A stretch of 25,031 nucleotides of DNA, taken from IMG/VR virus record IMGVR_UViG_3300023443_000876, positions 1-25,031 of that record, one strand, 5' to 3'. Of the stretch, positions 7,222 through 14,085 are shown in pieces. Each line of letters starts with the position of its first letter. Positions within the stretch are counted from its first letter, which is position 1. The stretch is from a virus. The notes beneath the pieces are model-generated. The model was not told the DNA's origin. It made no database searches and was given only the letters and a program-made list of their open reading frames with translations. The translations under genes were made by a program, and so were the position numbers.

Positions 7222-7419
7222 ATGGTATCTGCAGAATCTGAATGTGTAAGCAAAGAGGTTAGAGCAGGAAAACCACAAGATCAGGCAGTAGCCATATGTA
7301 TAAACAAACAGAAAGAATCCTTACAGAGATTTAGCAGGGAAGCACAGCTCACACAGGTTAATTTATTGTCATACTCTATTAGAAATAAATTTGCTCAAAA
7401 AAAAAGCTTAGGGTATTAA
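7222..7419 (+). CDS. N-terminal part of a prohead-protease-like protein (zero-frame product)
   Basis: A 65-residue ORF with the motif C8VSKEVRAGKPQDQAVAIC. This Cys...Gly-x-Pro...QAVAIC helix pattern recurs in phage head and protease proteins; I recall it but cannot cite a family name. The ORF ends four codons after a run of nine A (7397-7405). In the zero frame the run reads A AAA AAA, a canonical slippery heptamer. A -1 slip gives continuous translation into the following frame (see 7404-8138), producing a 305-residue protein. Without the slip this short protein would be released. Programmed frameshift, recent mutation and homopolymer sequencing error are all possible. Confidence 0.62.
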   Translation: MVSAESECVSKEVRAGKPQDQAVAICINKQKESLQRFSREAQLTQVNLLSYSIRNKFAQKKSLGY

Positions 7420-8138
7420 CTGCTTCTTTAGATACAGAATTTACACCAGATCCAGACATTGAGGGACAGCAGGATTCGTACTTTCTAATTGCAGGCGATG
7501 AGATAAATGGGAACGAATGGGGAGTAACTGAGCAATCAATTCCTAAAAACATTGAATCAGCAATAGGAAGACCATTTGTTATATCATCAAATGAATTTAT
7601 TCCAAATTCCCCATACGGGGACAAGTTCATGCATCCAAATATTTTACACTTTTTAAAAAACCATGCAGACCAAGTTGCAGGATTAAACCCTGATATTTTT
7701 GAGGACAATCTAAAGTTTCAAGAACCATATCATGTGGCAGAAATGAAAAAAGTATTTTTTGATACTGAGAAACAATTTTGGAGAACCATAATGACTAGAG
7801 ATCCTAAATTTACAAATCACCAAATGCCACCGTTCTGCAGCATCTCAATATTTCAAGACGACATGTCAGAACCAGAAGGACAAATATCAAAGTGGAGAGT
7901 TACAAATCTTACTGGGTTAAAGGACAGGCCCGCATATGGAAGTCAGGCCACATATGATGGCACATGTAATGGAACCATCACACAATGTACCAAATCATTT
8001 GCATCAGACATGTCACTCCTTGCAACTGAAACAAAGTTTGCAAAAGAAAAAGTATCAGCATTGTTATCTACAGACATTACAGAAACTCAAGCTGTTCCAA
8101 TTTATGGCATGAGAAGAAAAAAGAATATAGAAAAATAA
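7404..8138 (+). CDS. Prohead-protease-like domain reached by -1 frameshift
   Basis: The frame is open from the A-run at 7397-7405 to 8138, but its first ATG is only at 7629. Starting there would delete conserved-looking sequence such as FLIAGDEINGNEWGVTEQ and AIGRPFVISSNEF. Fused to the 61 residues before the slip it makes a 305-residue protein. FCSISIF (fused residues about 206-212, serine candidates 207 and 209) and DRPAYGSQAT (235-244) resemble the serine-nucleophile strand and following segment of HK97-type prohead proteases. Its place between the MuF gene and the scaffold/capsid genes fits the same role: cutting scaffold and capsid arms during maturation. I cannot assign the catalytic histidine with confidence. 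The frame relationship is certain; the protease call is moderate. Confidence 0.52.
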   Translation, partial: KLRVLTASLDTEFTPDPDIEGQQDSYFLIAGDEINGNEWGVTEQSIPKNIESAIGRPFVISSNEFIPNSPYGDKFMHPNILHFLKNHADQVAGLNPDIFEDNLKFQEPYHVAEMKKVFFDTEKQFWRTIMTRDPKFTNHQMPPFCSISIFQDDMSEPEGQISKWRVTNLTGLKDRPAYGSQATYDGTCNGTITQCTKSFASDMSLLATETKFAKEKVSALLSTDITETQAVPIYGMRRKKNIEK

Positions 8139-8170
8139 TTAAATTAAAGAAATTGAGACTGCAATGATTG

Positions 8171-8181
8171 CATATAATTAC
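8171..8181 (+). promoter_or_regulatory. TATA-like promoter of the 64-residue protein
   Basis: CATATAATTAC is centred about 34 nt upstream of the ATG at 8210. It supports that ATG over the TTG at 8168, which would lie inside the promoter. Confidence 0.4.
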
Positions 8182-8209
8182 TTTTATCTTTCCTTTGTTA
8201 TTACTAAAC

Positions 8210-8404
8210 ATGGAACCAGAACTACAAATAGCTGATGAGTTGAATCTATCTACAGTTACATTCACTTTTGACAAAGTTGTGTATAAAGAAAAATCAGTAG
8301 AAGCCATATCTAAAGAAGGATTGCCTTTAGACATGGACAATATTAACAAACTAGTATTCATTCTGAAAGATAAAACTCACACATTTAAAAAAGTACAAAG
8401 TTAA
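8210..8404 (+). CDS. Small hypothetical protein (64 residues)
   Basis: Not recognised. Starting at ATG 8210 gives a small, mostly beta/alpha protein beginning MEPELQIADELNLSTVTFTF, with a charged lysine-rich end (KDKTHTFKKVQS). A longer version from TTG 8168 would add a hydrophobic stretch, but that sequence contains the TATA-like box and is better explained as untranslated. It lies between the protease and the scaffold gene with its own promoter-like and T-rich terminator-like flanks, so it may be expressed separately. A role in head assembly is only positional inference. Confidence 0.5.
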   Translation: MEPELQIADELNLSTVTFTFDKVVYKEKSVEAISKEGLPLDMDNINKLVFILKDKTHTFKKVQS

Positions 8405-8410
8405 CGCCAA

Positions 8411-8431
8411 CTTTTTATTCTTATTTTTTTA
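8411..8431 (+). terminator. T-rich archaeal-type terminator
   Basis: Two T-runs (CTTTTTATTC and TTATTTTTTT) follow the stop codon at 8404 directly and precede the next promoter. Archaeal RNA polymerase commonly stops at such non-hairpin T-tracts. Confidence 0.45.
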
Positions 8432-8444
8432 TTAATAATTTACA

Positions 8445-8477
8445 AACTTAATAAGAAAATCGAGTTAGTTATAACTC
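8445..8477 (+). promoter_or_regulatory. Scaffold/capsid operon promoter with CTTAATAAG element
   Basis: The CTTAATAAG palindrome core (8447-8455) is centred 48 nt before the ATG at 8499. TTAGTTATAACTC (8465-8477), itself containing AGTTATAACT, is centred about 29 nt before the ATG and is the best TATA candidate. This would be the promoter for the most abundant virion protein. Confidence 0.5.
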
Positions 8478-8498
8478 ATTGTTAAAATAATTTTTTAA

Positions 8499-9140
8499 AT
8501 GGCAGCTAAAATTTCAATTAAACAAGCTAGTTTGACACTGGCATCAACTGTAGATAAATTCAAAACAGCACAGCTAGGTGGCACAATGTCACCTGATGAG
8601 GCAATTGAAGCTATTAATCCTATTATCGAAATGGCAGCAACCATAGCTGAAATCGGTTCTGAAATTCAAGAATCAATCCCTGGTGAGCAAGGAGGTGAGG
8701 GCATTGATGTTACTCAAAATAATCAAGAGAAACCTGAAGAAGATAATTCAATGCATGGGGCAGCAGACCATGGGTTGGGTGATGAATCAGAAGATGATAA
8801 TGATCTTAGAAATAGATTCTCACAATTACAAGCTCAGTTTGAAGAATTAAAAAAAGAAAATGAAACAATTAAAGAAGACTCTCAGAAAGAAAAACTCGCT
8901 CAGAAATATGCACAACTCTTCCCAGTGCCAATGCGAGAATCAAAAATCTCAGAATTTATGAGCAGGGTACAACCTGTAGGAATTTTAGAAGCTCAAGTTA
9001 ATGAGGCTCAAGCATTGCTTGGTGGCAAAGTTGCAGCATCAATAAAGCAAGCCCAAATAGAGGAAGGCACCTTTGATTTGAATAATAATTTCGATGACAC
9101 TGAAACAAATCAAAATTATTTACCTGGAGGCAAGTTCTAA
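8499..9140 (+). CDS. Head scaffolding-type protein
   Basis: A 213-residue, strongly acidic and helical protein directly upstream of the decoration and capsid genes. The middle (about 75-103) is very acidic (GDESEDDNDLRNRF). A heptad-rich coiled coil follows, RFSQLQAQFEELKKENETIK (about 106-125). The C-terminus is helical and then polar (NYLPGGKF). Scaffolds of HK97-fold viruses are usually helical, low-complexity and encoded exactly here. They guide capsid assembly and are removed before packaging. No sequence signature proves this; an internal head protein is the alternative. The transcript is probably leaderless from the promoter at 8445-8477. Confidence 0.62.
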   Translation: MAAKISIKQASLTLASTVDKFKTAQLGGTMSPDEAIEAINPIIEMAATIAEIGSEIQESIPGEQGGEGIDVTQNNQEKPEEDNSMHGAADHGLGDESEDDNDLRNRFSQLQAQFEELKKENETIKEDSQKEKLAQKYAQLFPVPMRESKISEFMSRVQPVGILEAQVNEAQALLGGKVAASIKQAQIEEGTFDLNNNFDDTETNQNYLPGGKF

Positions 9141-9142
9141 TG
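9124..9142 (+). promoter_or_regulatory. Shine-Dalgarno element for the decoration gene
   Basis: GGAGG at 9126-9130 lies 9 nt before the ATG at 9140, which overlaps the stop codon of the scaffold gene (TAATG). It sits inside the 12-mer CTGGAGGCAAGT, which is repeated exactly at 9650-9661 before the capsid gene. Confidence 0.5.
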
Positions 9143-9667
9143 AGTTCTGAATCATTTAGCACATCTCCTACTAGACAAATTGAAGCAGGTGACACTCCTG
9201 GTTTCAATGACGACCAAATATCAAGAAATATGGCAGTCGAAAATATTCCAAAAGGAACACCAACTTTTCAAAAAGATGGTGTGATAACTATCACAACAAA
9301 CGGTGACGCAACTGGAAACTTTGCACCATTTGTCCCCATAGAATCTAAAGACAACTCAAATGATGATGATTTAGAAATCCGAGGTGTAGGACCACTACAA
9401 CAAGTGGCACTAGAATTATTCAGTGGAACATTAAACCCTGGCGATTATGCTCAGGTGAATACTTCAGGTTCAGGTGAATTAATTCCTTGGACAAAAGCTG
9501 CTAACGAAAGAAGATATGCTCGTTACTTTGGTAGGGAAGCTGGCGTATTTAGTCGAGACTCTCTAGTAACGCCATTTCCTGAAGATCTTAGTGTTGGTGT
9601 AATTCCAGACCAACCACTCACAGCAGGCGAAATAGGATGGTTCACGTTACTGGAGGCAAGTGATTAA
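9140..9667 (+). CDS. Capsid decoration-type protein
   Basis: A 175-residue, beta-rich protein between scaffold and major capsid genes, the classical place for a head decoration or head-fibre protein. The middle has a segment typical of small beta-tulip/barrel decoration proteins: ALELFSGTLNPGDYAQVNTS (about 94-113), where GDYAQV resembles the GD-V pattern of DUF2190-like decoration proteins. A hydrophobic C-terminal strand GEIGWFTLLEA ends it. Its start overlaps the scaffold stop codon (TAATG) with a good Shine-Dalgarno. I infer that it cements capsomers from outside. An N-terminal capsid accessory domain is the alternative. Confidence 0.6.
   Translation: MSSESFSTSPTRQIEAGDTPGFNDDQISRNMAVENIPKGTPTFQKDGVITITTNGDATGNFAPFVPIESKDNSNDDDLEIRGVGPLQQVALELFSGTLNPGDYAQVNTSGSGELIPWTKAANERRYARYFGREAGVFSRDSLVTPFPEDLSVGVIPDQPLTAGEIGWFTLLEASD
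9650..9661 (+). promoter_or_regulatory. Shine-Dalgarno-containing repeat before the capsid gene
   Basis: CTGGAGGCAAGT is identical to the 12-mer at 9124-9135, though the two are read in different protein frames (LLEASD here, LPGGKF there). It places GGAGG 12 nt before the ATG at 9669 and only 3 nt before a GTG at 9660. This favours the ATG start. Confidence 0.4.
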
Positions 9668-9668
9668 A

Positions 9669-10853
9669 ATGACTAAAATGCGAATGCGTCATGATAATCA
9701 TGGCCAGATGTTTGATCAGTTCTGGATCAATCCAAAAGACAACATTGTATACACAACACTTGAACAGCCAGATCATGGCTTTACAAATGAAATTAATGCA
9801 ACTGCCATATACAACGCAGAGACTGGTTCAAACAATGTTCGTTTAATTGACCAAGCAAGAATAGATGGAACAGACTCTCAAAACTTTAGAGATGGTTTGC
9901 CATCTGCAAGTTTAGATGGTGATCTTACTACTGATTTGGATGAATTTCATTCTCATCTGTCAGGACATAGAGTAAAAGAAGCAGCAATGCTATCCACTGA
10001 TAACCCGGCAGTAAATGTTGTCAGAATTTTCTCACAATTGTATGGTCTTAAAGATAGGGCATATGCAGGTGTAGAACTCATGAAAAGGGTTGCTACTGAA
10101 GAATTAATTTTAAACTTTGATAAAGTAATCAAAATGGAGGGAATGGAACAAATTCCAGAAATGACAATGCCAAGAGTCAAAAGTATAGAGTATGAAAGAC
10201 GACTCTTGGAAACTAACAAGTTTGGCATGTGGATTAGAATTTCTGATGAGTCCATTAGAAAGAACGTACACAATCCGTTCCAAGATTCCGTAACAGTTGC
10301 TGGAACCAAAGTGTTACAACGCAAATCATTTAATGTAGTAACTGCATTAATTGCAGAACTTGACACTATAGCCGGAACTGCATGGGATACATTTGTTGCA
10401 GGAACTGATCGTTCTACAAATGATCCAACTACTGATATCACTAGAATAGTCACACAAAGTATTGAGGGTACTAATGTCGGTGGCAAGTTTGATAGAATAG
10501 GATTACACCAAATAGGTGGAAAAATATACGATACAAACTCTTTCCTCAGAGGTATAGTTAATCCTGTAGATACTACAGAACTAGCTCCTGGAACAAGACC
10601 ATTCAAAGGATTCACCGGAGTAACTGAAGTTAATGACCAGTTCATCACACAAGGAGTAGCACTACTCACAGATGTGGGAAGTGAGGCAACAGGCATTCTA
10701 TTGGAGGGACCAACTAGGATTGCTACCAAAGTAGATGAATTCTTGGCAACTCAAAACTATGCTATACTAGATCATCACTTGGCTGCAGTATTAAACAAAG
10801 TTACAGGTATTCAAATGACTGGTGTATACACGCCATTAGCACCACCATCTTAG
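9669..10853 (+). CDS. Major capsid protein (HK97 fold)
   Basis: The shell protein, 394 residues from ATG 9669; a GTG at 9660 would add three. About 100 polar N-terminal residues (to LDEFHSHLSGHRVKEAAML) may be an arm removed in maturation. HK97-like features follow: a long helical spine region (about 115-160), an E-loop/P-domain stretch with MPRVKSIEYERRLLETNKF, and WIRISDESIRKNVHNPFQDS before an A-domain with many small residues. The end, YAILDHHLAAVLNKVTGIQMTG, is typical of archaeal and phage capsid proteins. It is the last gene of its operon and is followed by a T-rich stretch. Cross-linking residues cannot be judged from sequence alone. Confidence 0.83.
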   Translation: MTKMRMRHDNHGQMFDQFWINPKDNIVYTTLEQPDHGFTNEINATAIYNAETGSNNVRLIDQARIDGTDSQNFRDGLPSASLDGDLTTDLDEFHSHLSGHRVKEAAMLSTDNPAVNVVRIFSQLYGLKDRAYAGVELMKRVATEELILNFDKVIKMEGMEQIPEMTMPRVKSIEYERRLLETNKFGMWIRISDESIRKNVHNPFQDSVTVAGTKVLQRKSFNVVTALIAELDTIAGTAWDTFVAGTDRSTNDPTTDITRIVTQSIEGTNVGGKFDRIGLHQIGGKIYDTNSFLRGIVNPVDTTELAPGTRPFKGFTGVTEVNDQFITQGVALLTDVGSEATGILLEGPTRIATKVDEFLATQNYAILDHHLAAVLNKVTGIQMTGVYTPLAPPS

Positions 10854-10859
10854 AGATTT

Positions 10860-10900
10860 ATTTTTTCTCTTTTATCTTATTTTATTCTTATTAATTTTCT
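10860..10900 (+). terminator. T-rich terminator region after the capsid gene
   Basis: About 40 nt of almost pure T with interspersed A/C (ATTTTTTCTC, TTTTATCTTA, TTTTATTCTT) directly after the capsid stop. There is no hairpin. This is a plausible archaeal T-tract terminator before the next promoter. Confidence 0.45.
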
Positions 10901-10905
10901 AATTA

Positions 10906-10949
10906 AATCTTAATAAGATTAATATAGTATTTACTTTATTCTTAATAAC
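10906..10949 (+). promoter_or_regulatory. Connector-operon promoter with AATCTTA-A-TAAGATT palindrome
   Basis: A perfect 7-bp-arm palindrome (10906-10920) is centred 37 nt before the ATG at 10950. TTAATATA (10919-10926) is centred 28 nt before the ATG and overlaps its end. A further half-element, TTCTTAATAAC (10939-10949), abuts the start codon, as at the packaging operon. Confidence 0.5.
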
Positions 10950-11525
10950 ATGAGCCTAATTATCCATCCTACATATATCACTGATCTTAAAAAATTTGAA
11001 TGGAGTAAAAAATGGAGGGCAATTACCATATCCAAAGAAAAGAGAACCAAGGGTGAATTTTACTTTGCATATATTGTACGATTTTACGGTGAGGATGAAC
11101 AGAGAGGGGATTATGATGTGTCAGAAGAATCAAAAGACTTTGCTTGGCTGGGCAGAAATGTTACAGCCATTGGCAAAAGAACATTCTCAAAAGATCCAGA
11201 AACTCCGGGGAAACGTATCTATGAAGAGGCACAATGGGAAGAAAGAGAAAACCAAGTAACAAAAGAGAAATACAAAGTTCTAGTTAAAGGAAAACGCATA
11301 TGGGATTATACCATACCAGTAAATGAGCAAAACACCAAACTAATGAAAAGTATTGTGGGTGATATTGGACTAAACCAGATTACAACATTTCAGATGCTAA
11401 AGGGGACTACATACCCAATCTCTGTAGATGAGGATACATTCTTTAAGACACCAGTAGATGAGGTAATGAAAAATCACATTGAAAAGATAGTACGTGTCAA
11501 AAGTACCACATCCAAGAAAGAGTAA
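10950..11525 (+). CDS. Hypothetical protein after the capsid gene (head-tail region)
   Basis: Not recognised. It has 191 residues, is rich in Lys, Glu, Trp and Tyr, and appears to mix beta and alpha structure. It has no signal peptide or membrane segment. The start has GEFYFAYIVRFYGEDE, and the middle IWDYTIPVNEQNTKLMKSI looks like a strand followed by a helix. It is the first gene of the operon that continues into tail genes. An adaptor or head-completion role is therefore possible by position, but single-strand-binding or regulatory roles cannot be excluded. Its stop codon overlaps the next start (TAATG). Confidence 0.6.
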   Translation: MSLIIHPTYITDLKKFEWSKKWRAITISKEKRTKGEFYFAYIVRFYGEDEQRGDYDVSEESKDFAWLGRNVTAIGKRTFSKDPETPGKRIYEEAQWEERENQVTKEKYKVLVKGKRIWDYTIPVNEQNTKLMKSIVGDIGLNQITTFQMLKGTTYPISVDEDTFFKTPVDEVMKNHIEKIVRVKSTTSKKE

Positions 11526-11689
11526 TGCAGTTCAAAAAGAATCTAAAAAAGCCATTGTGTATTTCTGTACATGCAGATCAAATACGAGGGATACAATATT
11601 ACAAAAGAACCACTCCCAATCAAAATCTAAACGAACAGATTGAAGACTTTATAGCAACTATTGTACCATCCATATCAGAAGTTCCATGA
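11525..11689 (+). CDS. 54-residue ORF in the connector operon
   Basis: A small ORF that exactly fills the gap between two larger genes. Its ATG (11525) overlaps the upstream stop as TAATG, and its TGA (11687-11689) overlaps the next ATG (11686) as ATGA. The peptide begins MQFKKNLKKPLCISVHADQI and continues with RGIQYYKR, then an acidic helix NEQIEDFIATI. Two stop/start overlaps are strong evidence that it is translated and coupled. Function unknown; a small head-tail joining protein is one option. Confidence 0.65.
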   Translation: MQFKKNLKKPLCISVHADQIRGIQYYKRTTPNQNLNEQIEDFIATIVPSISEVP

Positions 11690-12453
11690 CACTTACTGCA
11701 GCACAAATAAAAACACAGTTAGATGCCATAATTTTTTCTAATATTGAGATAAAGCGAATAAACGCATATGTAGAGAAAAATGAATCTCACAGAAAATATC
11801 CCAGTATCGATATACAAAACATTACAGGTCAGGAAGAAATTGAAGGACTCCCAACTAAAATAACCAAACAAGTTTTCCTAGTACACCTATACGTTAGAAC
11901 TAGAGCCACAGGAGCTGACCAGGAGCCTGACATTAAAGTTACCGAAAATCAGATCTTTGATTCCTTGGACTCACTGCAAACCATGGATGAATTCGTTCAG
12001 GTAATACAAGGATGGGACAGAAAGTCAGAAACTTTCCCACTATCCAGAGTGGTAAGTACCATCAGAGTTACATCTGAGGCCATATCCTCAACTGATGGGG
12101 AAGGGATTGTAGGTGATAATGTTTCCATAACTCTCCCCATAGTTGGATCACTTGATGTAATCAATGTAATCACTGATGAGGCAGGAATTATCAAGGACTT
12201 GGATTTGGGTACTGCTTCTGAGGAAATATTTACTAAAATACGCAATGATGGTATCTTATCAGTTGAGGTGGCAATATCAGTGTCAGATGAAAACAGCATA
12301 AAGACTCAAATCTTTGCAGGGGAAGATATAACCATCACATTTACAAAAGGAGGCGTATCTGATCAAAGAACAGTAAACCTCTCTACACTTACAGCATCTG
12401 GTCCAAGAAGTGAAGTACAAACTCAGATACTTGCAATGGATGTGTTAAATTAA
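11686..12453 (+). CDS. Tail-terminator/connector-like protein with added beta domain
   Basis: A 255-residue protein in the place of tail completion genes. The first about 130 residues look like the alpha/beta fold of tail terminators: a start helix TAAQIKTQLDAIIFSNIEI, strands KYPSIDIQNITG and KQVFLVHLYVRTRA, and a helix TENQIFDSLDSLQTM. The second half is a Ser/Thr/Val-rich beta region (about 150-255) that could be an Ig-like or other surface domain. The family is not certain. A simple tail terminator is usually only the first half, so the extension is noteworthy. The start overlaps the previous stop by 4 nt. Confidence 0.5.
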   Translation: MTLTAAQIKTQLDAIIFSNIEIKRINAYVEKNESHRKYPSIDIQNITGQEEIEGLPTKITKQVFLVHLYVRTRATGADQEPDIKVTENQIFDSLDSLQTMDEFVQVIQGWDRKSETFPLSRVVSTIRVTSEAISSTDGEGIVGDNVSITLPIVGSLDVINVITDEAGIIKDLDLGTASEEIFTKIRNDGILSVEVAISVSDENSIKTQIFAGEDITITFTKGGVSDQRTVNLSTLTASGPRSEVQTQILAMDVLN

Positions 12454-12466
12454 TTCTTAATAAGAA
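12454..12466 (+). promoter_or_regulatory. TTCTTA-A-TAAGAA palindrome before the tail operon
   Basis: A perfect 6-bp-arm palindrome identical to the one at 4812-4824. It is centred 46 nt before the GTG start at 12506 and begins one base after the preceding stop codon. The TATA box between it and the start is less clear than at the other copies. Confidence 0.5.
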
Positions 12467-12505
12467 ATTAACAAAGGTAAAAAACTTTATCCAAAAATCT
12501 ATTTT

Positions 12506-13021
12506 GTGACGCAAACTATTCTTGACACTAAAGACCGTACAGGCACATATGAGGAGAACGGCACATTTGTTCAATGGACAGATAGTACAAACGCCAAGAA
12601 ACTAGCATTTGCCACAGCCTGGAATTTTACCCCCTCCATGGATGAGTGGGATATAGATAGGATTGATACTGCAGGACCAATATACACCAAAGTAAATGAT
12701 ATTTTAGGAATATATTCATTTAATCTCAAAAATCTTGTGTCTCTATATGATACTGCAGCTAGTCCTTCTGATGAATTGTTATTATCCAAATGGATTGAAA
12801 ATATTGCAAACGGCACACCATCAAGTATTATCTTTGCACCAGTAATGAAGGCAGTAAATGCTGATAGTAATAGCTTCCTTAACTTGATATTTACAGGAAG
12901 GGTAACGGATGTACCACTAGACCAGGTGTTAGATCAAGGTGTGCAGGATGTGGTAATTTCAGGTGAGATAACTGCCATCACCCAAGTGAGAAGGCAAGCC
13001 ACTGCAAACAATGAGGGTTAA
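12506..13021 (+). CDS. Probable major tail (tube) protein
   Basis: A 171-residue protein starting at GTG 12506, the first gene of a new operon after the palindrome at 12454. It is probably a tail tube subunit. Length and the beta-sandwich-like pattern fit: KKLAFATAWNFTPSMDEWDI near the start, GIYSFNLKNLVSLY in the middle, then LIFTGRVTDVPLDQVLDQGV and VVISGEITAI at the end. The FTGRVTDVP...VVISGEI ending resembles the final strands of tail-tube folds, which bind and propagate along the tube. It comes before a tail-completion-like gene and a short candidate tape measure. A neck protein is the main alternative. Confidence 0.5.
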   Translation: MTQTILDTKDRTGTYEENGTFVQWTDSTNAKKLAFATAWNFTPSMDEWDIDRIDTAGPIYTKVNDILGIYSFNLKNLVSLYDTAASPSDELLLSKWIENIANGTPSSIIFAPVMKAVNADSNSFLNLIFTGRVTDVPLDQVLDQGVQDVVISGEITAITQVRRQATANNEG

Positions 13022-13538
13022 AGAAATAATGACTAAAATTGTAATTCGCACCCTATCTGAACTAAAGGCATTCAACCAAAAACTAAGAGCCTTATCTGCA
13101 AATATTATCCCACTGCAAAAAAAGGCACTAGAGAGGGCAGCAGATGAAGCTGTACTAACTGGAATTCATACTGATATGGAATCAAATGATTTCTCAAAAA
13201 AAATCATAGATAAGACATTTGTTGGTTCTATAGAGCAAACAACACAGGGAGCAAAAATTCATTTTATTTCTGAATATGTATCTGATTCAGGATTTGATGT
13301 TTCAAATGCCAGAGAAGAGGGAACTTTTCATCCTAATCCTACTTTACCAATAAAAGGTAAATCACTATCCTGGATTGACAAACAAAGTGGGAAAAGGATT
13401 TTTAGAAAAAAATCTCACCCCAGTGGAATAAAACGATTACTAATAATTGAAACAAACATCAACAAAAATGAAAAAGCATTTCAAGATAGTTATGAGAAGC
13501 AGATAGCAGCTAGCCTGAACCAGATGGTAGGTGTGTAA
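13011..13538 (+). CDS. HK97 gp10-like tail completion protein
   Basis: A 175-residue protein resembling the HK97 gp10 / tail completion group. It has an N-terminal helical half (SELKAFNQKLRALSANIIPL, then KKALERAADEAVLTGIHTDM). The family-like core follows: a YV...AREEGTFHPNPTLPIKGK region, LSWIDKQSGKRIFRKKS, then HPSGIKRLLIIET near residue 138. The G-T ... P ... L-x-W ... G-x-R-x-F ... HPSG order is characteristic. It overlaps the upstream gene by 11 nt; ATG 13029 is an alternative start. This family acts at the head-tail interface. Confidence 0.65.
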   Translation: MRVKEIMTKIVIRTLSELKAFNQKLRALSANIIPLQKKALERAADEAVLTGIHTDMESNDFSKKIIDKTFVGSIEQTTQGAKIHFISEYVSDSGFDVSNAREEGTFHPNPTLPIKGKSLSWIDKQSGKRIFRKKSHPSGIKRLLIIETNINKNEKAFQDSYEKQIAASLNQMVGV

Positions 13539-13540
13539 TA

Positions 13541-14083
13541 ATGGCAGTAAACAAAACTCTGGAACTTGTATATGATTTATCATCCATAAACCAGGAGCAG
13601 GCAAATAATTTAATCAAGGCAAATGATAATGTAATAAAACAAGCACAGAAACAAAAAAAGAAGAAGCAAAAAACAAAACAAACAAAAAAAGAAAAACAGA
13701 TTACCAAAAGAGAGTTTGCAGAAGAATTTCCAGTAGATCAATTATCAGGAACTAAAGGGATTAATCTTTTTGTTAATCAATTCAAAACAGCTATCCCACT
13801 CATTACACCCATTCTTTTAGCCTCAGGATTTTTCATCAGCAAACTGCTCAACCTAAGCAAGATTAACAAAAAATTCATAGACATAGCTGATGATAGGATA
13901 AGCGTATTCATATCACGACAACAACAGGCATTACTTGAATCAAGGCAGATTCAAACCATCTACACCATAACCCCTGGTACCTCTGAAGTTAGAGATTCGT
14001 ATAATTCTTTTAATGATTTTGATAATGCATTAACTAGGAATGGTGTAGAGCGAGACACTTCATCATTTGGGGGTGTTGATTAA
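13541..14083 (+). CDS. Short coiled-coil/membrane-segment protein in tape-measure position
   Basis: 180 residues. Helical N-terminus, then a very Lys/Gln-rich stretch (32-57, with KKKKQK) encoded by an A-rich tract, one hydrophobic segment at about 84-103 (AIPLITPILLASGFFISKLL), and a polar helical-to-disordered tail. Tape-measure proteins are helical, carry hydrophobic segments and lie between tail-tube/completion genes and the baseplate. This protein is exactly there, and no larger candidate exists in the window. Using the general rule of about 0.15 nm of tail per residue, 180 residues would predict a stubby tail of some 27 nm. A holin or unrelated membrane protein is an alternative. Confidence 0.45.
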   Translation: MAVNKTLELVYDLSSINQEQANNLIKANDNVIKQAQKQKKKKQKTKQTKKEKQITKREFAEEFPVDQLSGTKGINLFVNQFKTAIPLITPILLASGFFISKLLNLSKINKKFIDIADDRISVFISRQQQALLESRQIQTIYTITPGTSEVRDSYNSFNDFDNALTRNGVERDTSSFGGVD

Positions 14084-14085
14084 CT

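Noticed and set aside
8168-8209. TTG start that would give the 64-residue protein a hydrophobic N-terminus
   Set aside because: This stretch holds the TATA-like CATATAATTA; ATG 8210 at the right distance is a better start.
9953-10729. 258-codon open frame on the minus strand
   Set aside because: It lies wholly inside the major capsid gene in an antisense frame, has Ser/Val/Leu-rich shadow-type composition, and no start signals; the capsid frame explains the region.
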